From contig DASPKS010000048.1 of the NCBI GenBank assembly GCA_035628035.1, forward strand, positions 1-7,605: DNA of 7,605 nt, given 5' to 3'. The notes under the pieces were generated by a model, which saw only the letters and a list, made by a program, of their open reading frames with translations, had not been told where the DNA came from and did not search any database. The stretch is from DASPKS01 sp035628035 (GTDB lineage: Bacteria > Bacteroidota > Rhodothermia > Rhodothermales > Rubricoccaceae). This document shows positions 1 through 6,845 of the stretch, one piece after another. A program made the translations under genes and the position numbers. The stretch's first letter is position 1, and the number at the start of each line of letters is the position of its first letter.

Positions 1-229
1 GGTGCCCCGCGACGACGGTGTCCTTCTCGACGTACTGGCGCTCCGTCCACGGGGGGTTCTGCCCGTTGTCCACGAAGTCGTACTCCCAGACGTTGCCGAC
101 GGCCAGGGGGAAGTAGCGCCACGGCGCCGTCGTGTCCGGGAGCGGTTGCGCCAGGAGGGCGGGCGCCGCGAGGAGGAAGGCGAGAACCCCGTAGGGCACC
201 GCGAAGCGAAGGGCCAGGAAGAGACGCAT
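1..229 (-). CDS. Secreted PLAVGN-WEY protein, 5' part only (paralogue of the next gene)
   Basis: This is the first 76 codons of a leftward gene whose 3' end lies outside the window. It starts at an ATG (229-227), 13 bases after the stop of the gene at 243-1172. The product begins with a long signal peptide: a Met-Arg-Leu start, a hydrophobic stretch at about residues 12-27 and a likely cleavage after ALLAQ (residue 28). The mature start, PDTTAPWRYFPLAVGNVWEY (31-50), matches 17 of 20 residues of PDTTSPWRYYPLAVGNAWEY in the neighbouring gene, so the two are tandem paralogues. Many codons in that block differ at synonymous positions, so the duplication is not recent. By analogy with its neighbour it may end in a T9SS sorting domain, but that part is not visible. 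The biochemical function is unknown; the role is probably at or outside the cell surface. Confidence 0.87.
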   Translation of the reverse strand, partial: MRLFLALRFAVPYGVLAFLLAAPALLAQPLPDTTAPWRYFPLAVGNVWEYDFVDNGQNPPWTERQYVEKDTVVAGH

Positions 230-242
230 CGGCGTGGGGGCC

Positions 243-1172
243 TCAGCGGAACAGGGTGAGCGGGCGGGCCACGACGGCGCCGGCCGCTGCTACACGGACG
301 AAGTATACGCCGGGCGGGATTCCCGTTCCATCGAAAGTGACCCCGTGGCGGCCCGCCGCCTGCTCGCCCGAGAGGAGGGCGGCGACCTCCCGCCCGAGCG
401 CGTCGTAGAGCGCGATGCGCACCGTGCCGGGCTCGACTAAGACGAATACGACGGAAGCAGCGCCTCGCACGGGGTTCGGTGATACGCTCAGAGTGAGGGC
501 GTTGTCCGCGTACCCCGCTGGCTCTTCGATGCCAACGGTGGGATACCGGGGCACGCCGTGCTCGACCCCGTCGATGCGGGCGTAGTACAGCCCGTACGTG
601 GAGAACCAGGAGTCCGAGAAGTACACCTCCCCGAACCCCGCCGCGTACCGGTACGCGGTCTCGCCGGGCGACTCGTAGTAGCTCTTCACCGACGTGCGGA
701 CGGTGTCGCCCCCCTCGCCCGGCTCGTCCCCCCCGAACACGAGCACCCCCTCGTACGACCCCTCCACGAAGAACTCCCCGGCCCACGCCTCGCAGAAGAT
801 CGTGGTGTTGAAGGGGGCGTCGAGCGGGCAGGGGATATACTCCCGCTCCATCCCGCTTCCGTCTACGAACGGCTCGTAGACGAGCGCGGAGGTGGTGTCG
901 AACCTCAAGCGGACGCGGCGGGGGAAGTCCGGCCCGATGGGCCCGCCGTCCTCGGCGCGGTACCGGTGGACGACGAAGTACCGGCGCCCGTTGAACGTGG
1001 TGTCGCCGGTGACGACGCGGCGGTAGTACGTCTCCTCGCCGAACTCCTTGTACTCCCACGCATTCCCCACCGCCAGCGGGTAGTACCGCCACGGGGAAGT
1101 TGTGTCGGGGACGGCCTGCGCCCATACCATCGGCGCAGCCAAGAGGGAAAGAAGGACGGGGAGGAACCGCAT
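243..1172 (-). CDS. Secreted protein with T9SS type A C-terminal sorting domain
   Basis: A complete 309-residue protein, predicted to be exported by Sec and then carried across the outer membrane by the type IX secretion system. Residues 1-19 form a signal peptide ending in VWAQ. The mature part opens with WRYYPLAVGNAWEY (28-41), shared with its downstream paralogue, and continues as an aromatic, Gly/Asp-rich, probably beta-rich region to about 215 with two cysteines (C115, C127) that could form a disulfide. Residues about 225-309 look like a Por secretion system tail (Por_Secre_tail/TIGR04183 type): LSVSPNPVRG (228-237), then VRIALYDALGREV (251-263), then GRHGVTFDGTGIPPGVYFVRV (274-294, cited by position), ending in PLTLFR. 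In this family the tail directs secretion and is cleaved, often with attachment to a surface lipid anchor. I recognise no catalytic motif. The ATG start is 13 bases after the stop of the DUF2279-like gene, so co-transcription is likely. Confidence 0.9.
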   Translation of the reverse strand: MRFLPVLLSLLAAPMVWAQAVPDTTSPWRYYPLAVGNAWEYKEFGEETYYRRVVTGDTTFNGRRYFVVHRYRAEDGGPIGPDFPRRVRLRFDTTSALVYEPFVDGSGMEREYIPCPLDAPFNTTIFCEAWAGEFFVEGSYEGVLVFGGDEPGEGGDTVRTSVKSYYESPGETAYRYAAGFGEVYFSDSWFSTYGLYYARIDGVEHGVPRYPTVGIEEPAGYADNALTLSVSPNPVRGAASVVFVLVEPGTVRIALYDALGREVAALLSGEQAAGRHGVTFDGTGIPPGVYFVRVAAAGAVVARPLTLFR

Positions 1173-1185
1173 CGGTGGAGCGGCC

Positions 1186-2220
1186 TCACTGGGGCGAGTA
1201 CCCGAAGACGAAGAACCGCGGGCGGGGGGTGATCCGCACGGCGGGGGCGGGAAAGTGGATGAGCCGCAGCCACGGCACCATCGCCTCCCACACCTTCCCG
1301 CGTATGGGCAGCCCCGCCGGCTCGATGTCGAGCCCCACGAACACGTGGCGCTCCGTGAGGAAGTCCCACTCGTCGCGCTCGCGGGCGGCGTAGCCGGCGG
1401 CGACGCTGAGCCACGGCGGGAGGCGCCGCGCGCCGAGGCGGTGCGGGTTCACCGTGAGCCACCACGTCTGCCCCGCGTAGTCGTCGGTGATGTTCTTGTC
1501 CTCCCACCCGCTCGGGTAGTAGCTCGCCTTGAGGTGGACGGCCTCCAACACGGGCACGACCCCCTGCGCGACCCCGTACCCCACGCCGAGCGTGTTGAAC
1601 AGGAGGTCGCCCGTCGAGAACCCCCACTGCGGGCCGAACCCGTCGAGCACCTCGAAGAAGAGCATGTTGGTGAAGGCGGCGCCCGCGCCCCAGAGGCGCG
1701 CGCGCTTCTCGGGGAGGCCGGCCCACTGGAGCGTCGTGCCGTAGTACTGCGTGAAGCCGCGGGCCGCGTAGAAGTGGCCGAGCTTGTCGGTCCACAGCAC
1801 GTAGTTCCAGTCGTTCTGGAAGTGGAAGCGGGGGCTCCGGCCCTCCCACCAGCGGCGGCGCTGCGCCTCCATCACGCCGAGGCCGAGGGCCGCATTCCCG
1901 CCCGCCACCGCCGCCACGCGCCACGTGCGGACCGAGCGCACGTGCAGGCTGTCCGCCGCAGGGCCTAGGGCGACGGGCAGAGAGTCGGGGGCGAGCAGGG
2001 GGGACGCTGCGCGCGGGCCCAGGCCCTCCAGGCGCACCGCGACGGTGTCGGCCGAAGCAAAGCCGAGCCCGGTAGGAGGCTCCGGCGGGGCCCCCTGCGC
2101 GGAAACCGAAGGTTCCTGCAGGGAAACCAAAGGTTCCTGCAAGGAATCCGGCTGGGCCGCCGCCGGAACAGCGAGCAACCCGCACACGAAGGCGAGAAAG
2201 GCGGCGCGGAGGGGGGGCAC
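1186..2220 (-). CDS. DUF2279-like envelope protein with signal peptide
   Basis: A 344-residue product if read from the GTG at 2220-2218. I chose this start because a signal peptide (Arg5, hydrophobic 7-18, AAAQ at 20-23) follows it directly, and because the open frame upstream would run through the start of the divergent pyruvate kinase gene. No ATG lies between this point and codon 117. Residues 24-95 are Pro/Ser/Ala-rich and probably disordered, with a short repeated heptad (DSLQEPL, VSLQEPS). Residues about 100-225 match the conserved pattern I recall for DUF2279: TDKLGHFYAARGF (144-156), then F-F-E-V-L-D-G-F (188-195) and GFSTGDLLFNTLG (200-212). The conserved His, Glu and Asp residues suggest a membrane-associated fold of unknown activity. 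An aromatic C-terminal part (about 235-344) may be beta-rich. The function of the family is unknown to me. It is the first gene of the leftward cluster. Confidence 0.83.
   Translation of the reverse strand: MPPLRAAFLAFVCGLLAVPAAAQPDSLQEPLVSLQEPSVSAQGAPPEPPTGLGFASADTVAVRLEGLGPRAASPLLAPDSLPVALGPAADSLHVRSVRTWRVAAVAGGNAALGLGVMEAQRRRWWEGRSPRFHFQNDWNYVLWTDKLGHFYAARGFTQYYGTTLQWAGLPEKRARLWGAGAAFTNMLFFEVLDGFGPQWGFSTGDLLFNTLGVGYGVAQGVVPVLEAVHLKASYYPSGWEDKNITDDYAGQTWWLTVNPHRLGARRLPPWLSVAAGYAARERDEWDFLTERHVFVGLDIEPAGLPIRGKVWEAMVPWLRLIHFPAPAVRITPRPRFFVFGYSPQ
2101..2149. repeat. 21-bp tandem repeat, two copies plus a partial third
   Basis: Unit one occupies 2101-2121 and unit two 2122-2142. They agree at 19 of 21 positions, differing at unit positions 8 and 21 (G/A in both). 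A partial third copy starts at 2143 with GGAA. The repeat lies inside the DUF2279-like gene and, being a multiple of three, encodes a repeated heptad (SLQEP core) in its disordered N-terminal linker. Each unit contains a small inverted repeat, AACC-GAA-GGTT or AACC-AAA-GGTT. It is less GC-rich than its surroundings. Slippage expansion in a linker is the simplest explanation. Confidence 0.85.
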
Positions 2221-2311
2221 AGGAGGGGCGAGCAGCGGCGCGCGGAAGCTACGATAGGGCGCCGCGGGCCCCTCGGGGTAACTTCCGCTCCCTTCCTTCC
2301 TGGCCCGTCCA
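2221..2311. promoter_or_regulatory. Divergent intergenic region between the DUF2279-like gene and pyk
   Basis: This 91-bp gap must hold the promoters of both the leftward cluster and the rightward pyruvate kinase gene. Neither start has a Shine-Dalgarno motif. The only A/T-containing islands are CTACGATAGG near 2249-2258, which gives a weak -10-like TATCGT on the minus strand and TACGAT on the plus strand, and GGTAACTTCC near 2277-2286, which resembles the Bacteroidota -7 element TAnnTTTG in part (TAACTTCC). No clear -33/-35 partner is visible for either, so the exact promoter positions are a guess. Confidence 0.35.
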
Positions 2312-3763
2312 ATGCCCCTCCGCCCGTCCCGCCGCACGAAGATCGTCTGCACGCTCGGCCCGGCCACGTCGTCGCAGGAAGCCGTCCGCGCGCTCATCGC
2401 GGCGGGGATGGACGTGGCCCGCCTCAACTTCTCGCACGGCACGCACGACGACCACCGCCGCCTCATCGAGCTCGTCCGCGAGGAGGCGCAGCGGGCGGGG
2501 CGACCGGTCCCCGTGCTACAGGACCTCCAGGGGCCGAAGATCCGCGTGGGCGAGATGGAGAACGGCGGGGTCCTCCTCCACAAGGGGATGCGGGTCGTGC
2601 TCACGTCCGAGCCGCTCGCGGTCGGCACACGCCAGCGCGTCCACGTTTCCTATGACGCGCTGGCCGAGGAGGTCGTCGAGGGCGGGCGGATCCTCATCGA
2701 CGACGGCCACCTCGAGCTCCGCGTGACGCGCGTCGACGGGAAGGAGATCGAGACCGAGGTCGTCGTCGGCGGGCCGCTCCGCTCGCGGAAGGGCGTCAAC
2801 CTCCCCCTCATCAAGACGACGCGGCCGTCCCTCACCGAGAAGGACCTCCGCGACCTCGCCTTCGGGCTCGACCACGACGTCGACTTCATCGCGCTCTCAT
2901 TCGTCCGGAGCGGGCAGGACGTGGCCGACCTCGCCGCGCGCGTGAAGGCGTCCGGGAAGGACGTGGCCCTCGTCGCCAAGATCGAGAAGCCCGAGGCCGT
3001 GGCCGACTTCGACGCCATCCTCCGCGTGGCCGACGCCATCATGGTGGCGCGCGGCGACCTCGGCATCGAGATCCCCATGCAGGAGGTGCCCATCGTCCAG
3101 AAGCGGCTCATCCGGAAGTGCCTCGTGGCGGCGCTCCCGTGCATCACGGCCACGCAGATGCTGGAGTCGATGATGGAGAACCCCCGCCCGACGCGCGCCG
3201 AGGCGAGCGACGTCGCCAACGCCGTCCTCGACGGCTCCGACGCCGTGATGCTCTCCGGGGAGACGGCCGCCGGGAAGTACCCCGTCCGCGCCGTCGAGGT
3301 GATGGACGAGATCATCCGGAGCGTGGAGGGGAGCCGGAAAGTCCTCGGCGGGCAGGAGGCCGACGACGAGGTGCACGCGCCCGAGGCGCGGATCACGCAG
3401 GCCGTCTCGTTCACGGCCGTGCGCCTGGCCGAGGAGGTGAGCGCCTGCGCCGTGTGCTGCCTCACCCACTCCGGCACGACGGCCCGCGCCATCGCGCGCC
3501 ACCGCCCCGACGTCCCGATCTACGCCTTCACCGACGACCCCCGCCGCGTCGGCCGGATGAGCCTGCTCTGGGGGACGACCGCCTTCGCCATCCCCGCGCA
3601 GGCCCACACCGACGACGGCATCCGCGCCGTCCACGAAGCCCTCCTCACGCGCGGGCGGGTGGACCCCGGCGACTGCCTCGTCATCACGGCCGGGCTCCCG
3701 CTCCCCGTGAAGGGGCGCACGAACATGGTCCACGTGAGCACGGTGCCCGGGCCCGCCGCGTGA
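2312..3763 (+). CDS. pyk: Pyruvate kinase, K+-independent (PykA-like) signature
   Basis: A complete 483-residue cytosolic enzyme of usual length that transfers phosphate from phosphoenolpyruvate to ADP, the last step of glycolysis. The N-terminal TKIVCTLGPA (9-18) and ARLNFSHG (36-43) supply the Arg/Asn/Ser of the active site. LQDLQGPKIRVG (69-80) opens into the lid domain (about 80-165). VALVAKIEKPEAV (218-230) is the family signature, with K224 the catalytic lysine and E226 a metal ligand. ARGDLG (246-251) supplies the second metal ligand, D249, and TATQMLESM (279-287) contains the active-site Thr. A C-terminal effector domain (about 355-483) includes THSGTTAR (385-392). There is no extra C-terminal PEP-utiliser domain. 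The DLQGPKIRV segment (71-79) has Leu, Gln, Lys and Val where K+-dependent enzymes have Thr, Lys, Glu and Thr. The ATG start is directly followed by the conserved N-terminus. It is divergent from the left cluster and appears to be transcribed alone. Confidence 0.98.
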   Translation: MPLRPSRRTKIVCTLGPATSSQEAVRALIAAGMDVARLNFSHGTHDDHRRLIELVREEAQRAGRPVPVLQDLQGPKIRVGEMENGGVLLHKGMRVVLTSEPLAVGTRQRVHVSYDALAEEVVEGGRILIDDGHLELRVTRVDGKEIETEVVVGGPLRSRKGVNLPLIKTTRPSLTEKDLRDLAFGLDHDVDFIALSFVRSGQDVADLAARVKASGKDVALVAKIEKPEAVADFDAILRVADAIMVARGDLGIEIPMQEVPIVQKRLIRKCLVAALPCITATQMLESMMENPRPTRAEASDVANAVLDGSDAVMLSGETAAGKYPVRAVEVMDEIIRSVEGSRKVLGGQEADDEVHAPEARITQAVSFTAVRLAEEVSACAVCCLTHSGTTARAIARHRPDVPIYAFTDDPRRVGRMSLLWGTTAFAIPAQAHTDDGIRAVHEALLTRGRVDPGDCLVITAGLPLPVKGRTNMVHVSTVPGPAA

Positions 3764-3784
3764 TGGTTTAGAGGGGAACGCGCG

Positions 3785-3818
3785 CGGGCCGTCCCGGGAA
3801 AAGGGCCTCGCGGGCCCG
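3785..3818 (+). terminator. Possible hairpin after pyk
   Basis: CGGGCC (3785-3790) can pair with GGCCCG (3813-3818) across a 22-nt loop that itself contains short complementary CCC/GGG runs. It lies 22 bases after the pyk stop. There is no T-run after it, and in DNA this GC-rich such pairings arise easily by chance, so a terminator role is only a possibility. Confidence 0.25.
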
Positions 3819-3914
3819 TCGGGCAATGCCGTATCATCCCGCGCGTTGTCCCTGAAGTCCCGCCTGCCCCGCTCCCGACGCTTGCCACGGTCCACCGCCC
3901 GCCTCTGGGTCCCG
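3819..3914 (+). promoter_or_regulatory. Upstream region of the SprE/PorW-like gene
   Basis: This stretch precedes the ATG at 3915. TATCAT at 3832-3837 matches five of six bases of a sigma-70 -10 box and begins one of few A/T islands here, but no -35 or Bacteroidota -33 TTG sits at the right distance. If used, the leader would be about 75 nt. No Shine-Dalgarno motif precedes the ATG. The same frame is open back to a TTG at 3846, but that would put an arginine-rich extension in front of a textbook lipoprotein signal, so I treat it as untranslated. Confidence 0.3.
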
Positions 3915-6785
3915 ATGCGTCGCGTTTTCCTGCTGTTCGTCGTGCTCGTGCTGGGGGCGCCCCTCCAGGGGTGTGCCCCCCTGCTGGGGCGGCGCTACAC
4001 CAACTTCCGCGCGTACTACAACACGTTCTACAACGCGCGCGACAAGCTGCGCGAGGGGGAGCGGGGGGTCCAGGAGGCCCAGCGGCAGGTGGACCGCACG
4101 CACCTCGTGACGGTGTTCCCCGCCGCGGGGGCGGCCGCCACCGCGCAGCGGACCCCGATGGAGACGGCCGTCGAGAAGGGCGCCGAGCTCCTCCGGCGGT
4201 TCCCCGAGTCGAAGTGGGCCGACGACGCGCTCCTCCTCATGGGGAAGGCGTACTTCTACCTCGGCAACTCTGTCGGCGCCGAGGGGAAGTTCCGCGAGGC
4301 CATCGCGGCGGCCGAGGCGCGGGAGCAGGAGGAACTGGCCGCTGAGGCGCGGTTCTGGCTCGCCCGCACGCTCGGCGCCGCCGAGCGCTACGACGAGGCC
4401 GTGGCCGTCCTCGAGGAAGGCCTCGCCCGCGAGGATGCCAGCCGCTACTGGGCCCCGCGCCTCCAGCTCGCCCGGGGGGAGATCCTCGCCCACGCCCGCC
4501 GGTACGGCGAAGCCGCGCCGGCGCTGGAGGCCGGGCTCGCCGACCTCCGCGACGACGACCTCGCCGCCCGCGCGGCGTACCTCCTCGGGCAGGTCTACGA
4601 AGCGGCCGAGCAGCCCGCCCAGGCGGCCGACGCCTACGCGCGCGTCCTCCGCCACCAGCCCCGCTACGAGCTGGAGTACGCCGCGCTCCTCGACCGCGCG
4701 CTCGTGCTCGGCCTCCGCACGGACCGGAAGGAGGAGGCCCTCACGCTCCTCCGACAGATGCGCCGCGACGACCGCCACGCCGCGTCTCGCGCCGAGGTCG
4801 AGCTCGCCTACGCCCGCGTCCTGGCCGCCGCCGGCCAGCCCGACGAGGCCGACGCCCGCTTCCGCGAGCTCCTCTACAGCCAGGACCCCCGCGCGCGCGC
4901 CTCCGCCAACCGGGGCGAGGTGTACCTCCGCTACGGCGAGTTCTTCCGCGACGCCCGGGCCGACCTCCGCCGCGCGGCCGTCTACTTCGACACCGCCTCG
5001 GCGCAGGTCCGCACCGAGCCCGCGCGCGAGGAGCGCGTCACGGCCGCCGCCCTCACGGGCGTCCGCCGCCAGGCCGACGTCTACCGCGCCTACGCCACGC
5101 TGGCCGGGCGCATCGCCGAGCTCGACTCCCTCCTCTACCTCGGCAGCCTCGACGAGCCGGCCTTCCAGGCGGCCATCGTCGAGATCGAGGCGCGGCGGCT
5201 CCGGGAGTGGGAGGAGGAGCAGCGGCGGCTGGAACGGCTCCGCGCCTCGCAGGGCTTCGAGGGCGGCCCCATCCTCCGCGAGACCTACGAGGAAGGGGAG
5301 CGGGGACGCGACCCCGCGTCGGGGGGCGAGGACGGCGCGCCGCTCCCGCCGGGCGGGCCGGGAACGCCCTCGCCGGGGATCGAGGTCGGCTTCCTCAACT
5401 ACCGCAACATCACGCTCGTGCAGGAGAACCTCCTCGCGTTCGAGCAGGTGTGGGGGACGCGCCCGCTCGTCCCGAACTGGCGCCGCCGCGCCGCCATCGG
5501 CACCGACGCCGCCAACCGGCCCGGCACCGACCTCACCATTCCGGCCTTCCGTAACGACGAGGAGCGGGGCGGTCCCCCGCCGCTCGACCTCGGCGCCGTG
5601 CCGCGCTCGCCGCTGGCGCAGGCGCGCCTCCGCACCGAGCGCGCCGCGCTCCGGTACGAGCTCGGCAACGTGCTCTTCCTCTCGATGGCCCGGCCCGACC
5701 TCGCGGTGGAGTGGTACCGCCTCGTCGTCGAGGAGGACGCCGAAGCGTCGGTGGCGCCGCGCGCGCTCTACGCGCTGGCCGAGGCCGAGCGCGCCCTCGG
5801 CCGCGCCGACGACGCCGCGCCGCTCTACGAGCAGGTGCTCGCGGCGGATTCCACCTCCGAGCTCGCCCGGCAGGCCCGCGAGCGCCTCGGCCTGCCCCCT
5901 CTCGTCGCCACCGAAGCGACGACCGAAGCCCTCGCGGACGCCGCCTACGACGACGCTTACGGGCAGTGGCAGAGCGGCGACTACGCCGCCGCCCTGGCCG
6001 CCCTGCTCGACGTGGGGGACGCCTACCCCGGCACCGAAGCGGGGGCCCGCGCGCTCCTCGCCGCCGGGCTCGTCTTCAGCGAGTGGGCCCACCGCGACAG
6101 CCTCGACCTCTTCGGCCCCCTCCCCCGCGTCCGCGTGGATTCCACCGTGGCCGCTGACTCGACGGTCCTCGTGGATACCGTCTTCGTGTCCGGCCCCACC
6201 CTCGGCGCGCTCTACGCCCGCGTCGAGGCCGAGTACCCCGAAACCGGGTATGCCGATCGAGCCCTCACCCTCCGCGAGGCGTACGAGGCGGCCCGTCCTA
6301 CCGACGCGGCGGCCGACTCCTCGAACGCCGCGGAAACGGACAAACCCGACGAGCCGCTCGCCGGGGACCTGGAGCTGGGCGAGGCCGAAGGGGTCGCCCC
6401 TCCGCTCCCGGACTTCGACGTTCCTGTGGCGCCCGACGCCCCGGCGGAGGCGTGGGGCTTGCAGGGGGACCAGCCCATCAATACCCGGTGGGGCGGAGTC
6501 GCGTGGCGGGTGGCGTCGGTCCCCAGCCCGCTCGCCGCGCAGTCGCTCGCGAGGGGCCTTCGGCGCCGGGGGTACCGCACCGCCATCACCACCGACGAGG
6601 GGCCCGAGGGCTCGCTCTTCATCCTCCTCGTCGGCCAGTTCGCCTCGATTGCCGACGGCGAGGCCGCGCGGAGCGAGCTCCCACCGGCCGGGGTCGGGCG
6701 CGACCTTCGGCTCGTGCCCATCTCCGGGATGATCCTGCTCGACGAGGCCGCGCTGGGGGACGAGGGGATCAACAGCAACGAGTAG
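3915..6785 (+). CDS. sprE: SprE/PorW-like T9SS TPR lipoprotein with C-terminal SPOR-like domain
   Basis: A complete 956-residue predicted lipoprotein. Residues 1-20 are a lipoprotein signal (Arg-Arg, hydrophobic core, lipobox LQGC with C20 lipidated); the next residues, APLLGRR, have no acidic patch, so it probably faces the periplasm from the outer membrane. Residues 27-69 (RRYTNFRAYYNTFYNARDKL, then D60 and VFP) resemble the N-terminus of SprE/PorW. Residues about 80-445 are TPR-like helical pairs ending in a charged helix (421-443). A Gly/Pro/Glu linker (447-488) leads to VGFLNYRNI and FEQVWGTRPLVPNWRRR (509-525), matching the WG-x-R-x-L-x-x-NWR motif I recall from SprE/PorW, then more TPR-like helices (565-660, 675-795). 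Residues about 860-938 resemble a SPOR domain (VAWRVASVPS, FILLVGQFAS). In T9SS bacteria PorW/SprE is needed for secretion and links the PorK/N ring to the Sov translocon. The family call rests on remembered motifs; the ATG was chosen for its lipoprotein signal. Confidence 0.8.
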   Translation: MRRVFLLFVVLVLGAPLQGCAPLLGRRYTNFRAYYNTFYNARDKLREGERGVQEAQRQVDRTHLVTVFPAAGAAATAQRTPMETAVEKGAELLRRFPESKWADDALLLMGKAYFYLGNSVGAEGKFREAIAAAEAREQEELAAEARFWLARTLGAAERYDEAVAVLEEGLAREDASRYWAPRLQLARGEILAHARRYGEAAPALEAGLADLRDDDLAARAAYLLGQVYEAAEQPAQAADAYARVLRHQPRYELEYAALLDRALVLGLRTDRKEEALTLLRQMRRDDRHAASRAEVELAYARVLAAAGQPDEADARFRELLYSQDPRARASANRGEVYLRYGEFFRDARADLRRAAVYFDTASAQVRTEPAREERVTAAALTGVRRQADVYRAYATLAGRIAELDSLLYLGSLDEPAFQAAIVEIEARRLREWEEEQRRLERLRASQGFEGGPILRETYEEGERGRDPASGGEDGAPLPPGGPGTPSPGIEVGFLNYRNITLVQENLLAFEQVWGTRPLVPNWRRRAAIGTDAANRPGTDLTIPAFRNDEERGGPPPLDLGAVPRSPLAQARLRTERAALRYELGNVLFLSMARPDLAVEWYRLVVEEDAEASVAPRALYALAEAERALGRADDAAPLYEQVLAADSTSELARQARERLGLPPLVATEATTEALADAAYDDAYGQWQSGDYAAALAALLDVGDAYPGTEAGARALLAAGLVFSEWAHRDSLDLFGPLPRVRVDSTVAADSTVLVDTVFVSGPTLGALYARVEAEYPETGYADRALTLREAYEAARPTDAAADSSNAAETDKPDEPLAGDLELGEAEGVAPPLPDFDVPVAPDAPAEAWGLQGDQPINTRWGGVAWRVASVPSPLAAQSLARGLRRRGYRTAITTDEGPEGSLFILLVGQFASIADGEAARSELPPAGVGRDLRLVPISGMILLDEAALGDEGINSNE

Positions 6786-6827
6786 CTGCGCTGCGCGGCG
6801 AGCAAGGCCCCGCGCCGGTGCGAAGGC

Positions 6828-6840
6828 CCGGCGAAGCCGG
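6828..6840 (+). other. Small perfect hairpin in the sprE-ftsH gap
   Basis: CCGGC (6828-6832) and GCCGG (6836-6840) form a perfect 5-bp stem with the loop GAA. It lies 43 bases after the stop of the lipoprotein gene. It could help 3' end formation, but no T-run follows it. Confidence 0.45.
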
Positions 6841-6845
6841 AACAA

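Noticed and set aside
905..2185. A 426-codon minus-strand frame spanning two genes
   Set aside because: It is out of frame with both the sorting-tail gene and the DUF2279-like gene, and is Arg/Pro/Gly-rich with no recognisable motif.
1..2220. A possible toxin/immunity or defence island formed by the leftward genes
   Set aside because: I see no nuclease, NTPase, pore-former or immunity motif. A signal peptide, sorting tail and DUF2279-like motifs point to ordinary envelope and secreted proteins.
2897..3895. Long minus-strand frames antisense to pyk
   Set aside because: They overlap a fully convincing pyruvate kinase and have His/Gly/Arg/Asp-rich composition with no domain.
3846..3914. TTG-started N-terminal extension of the SprE/PorW-like protein
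   Set aside because: The extension is Arg-rich and would bury the lipoprotein signal 23 residues inside the protein; the ATG at 3915 gives a standard lipoprotein signal peptide.
4435..6732. A 765-codon plus-strand frame inside the SprE/PorW-like gene
   Set aside because: Its product is almost only Arg, Ser, Pro, Ala and Thr, the typical out-of-frame reading of a GC-rich gene.
3834..6845. A 1003-codon open frame on the minus strand, antisense to the SprE/PorW-like gene
   Set aside because: Its product is low-complexity Gly/Arg/Glu/Val-rich with no signal or domain, as expected for the complement of a high-GC gene with strong third-position bias. The plus-strand frame has a lipobox, TPR-like helices and family motifs.
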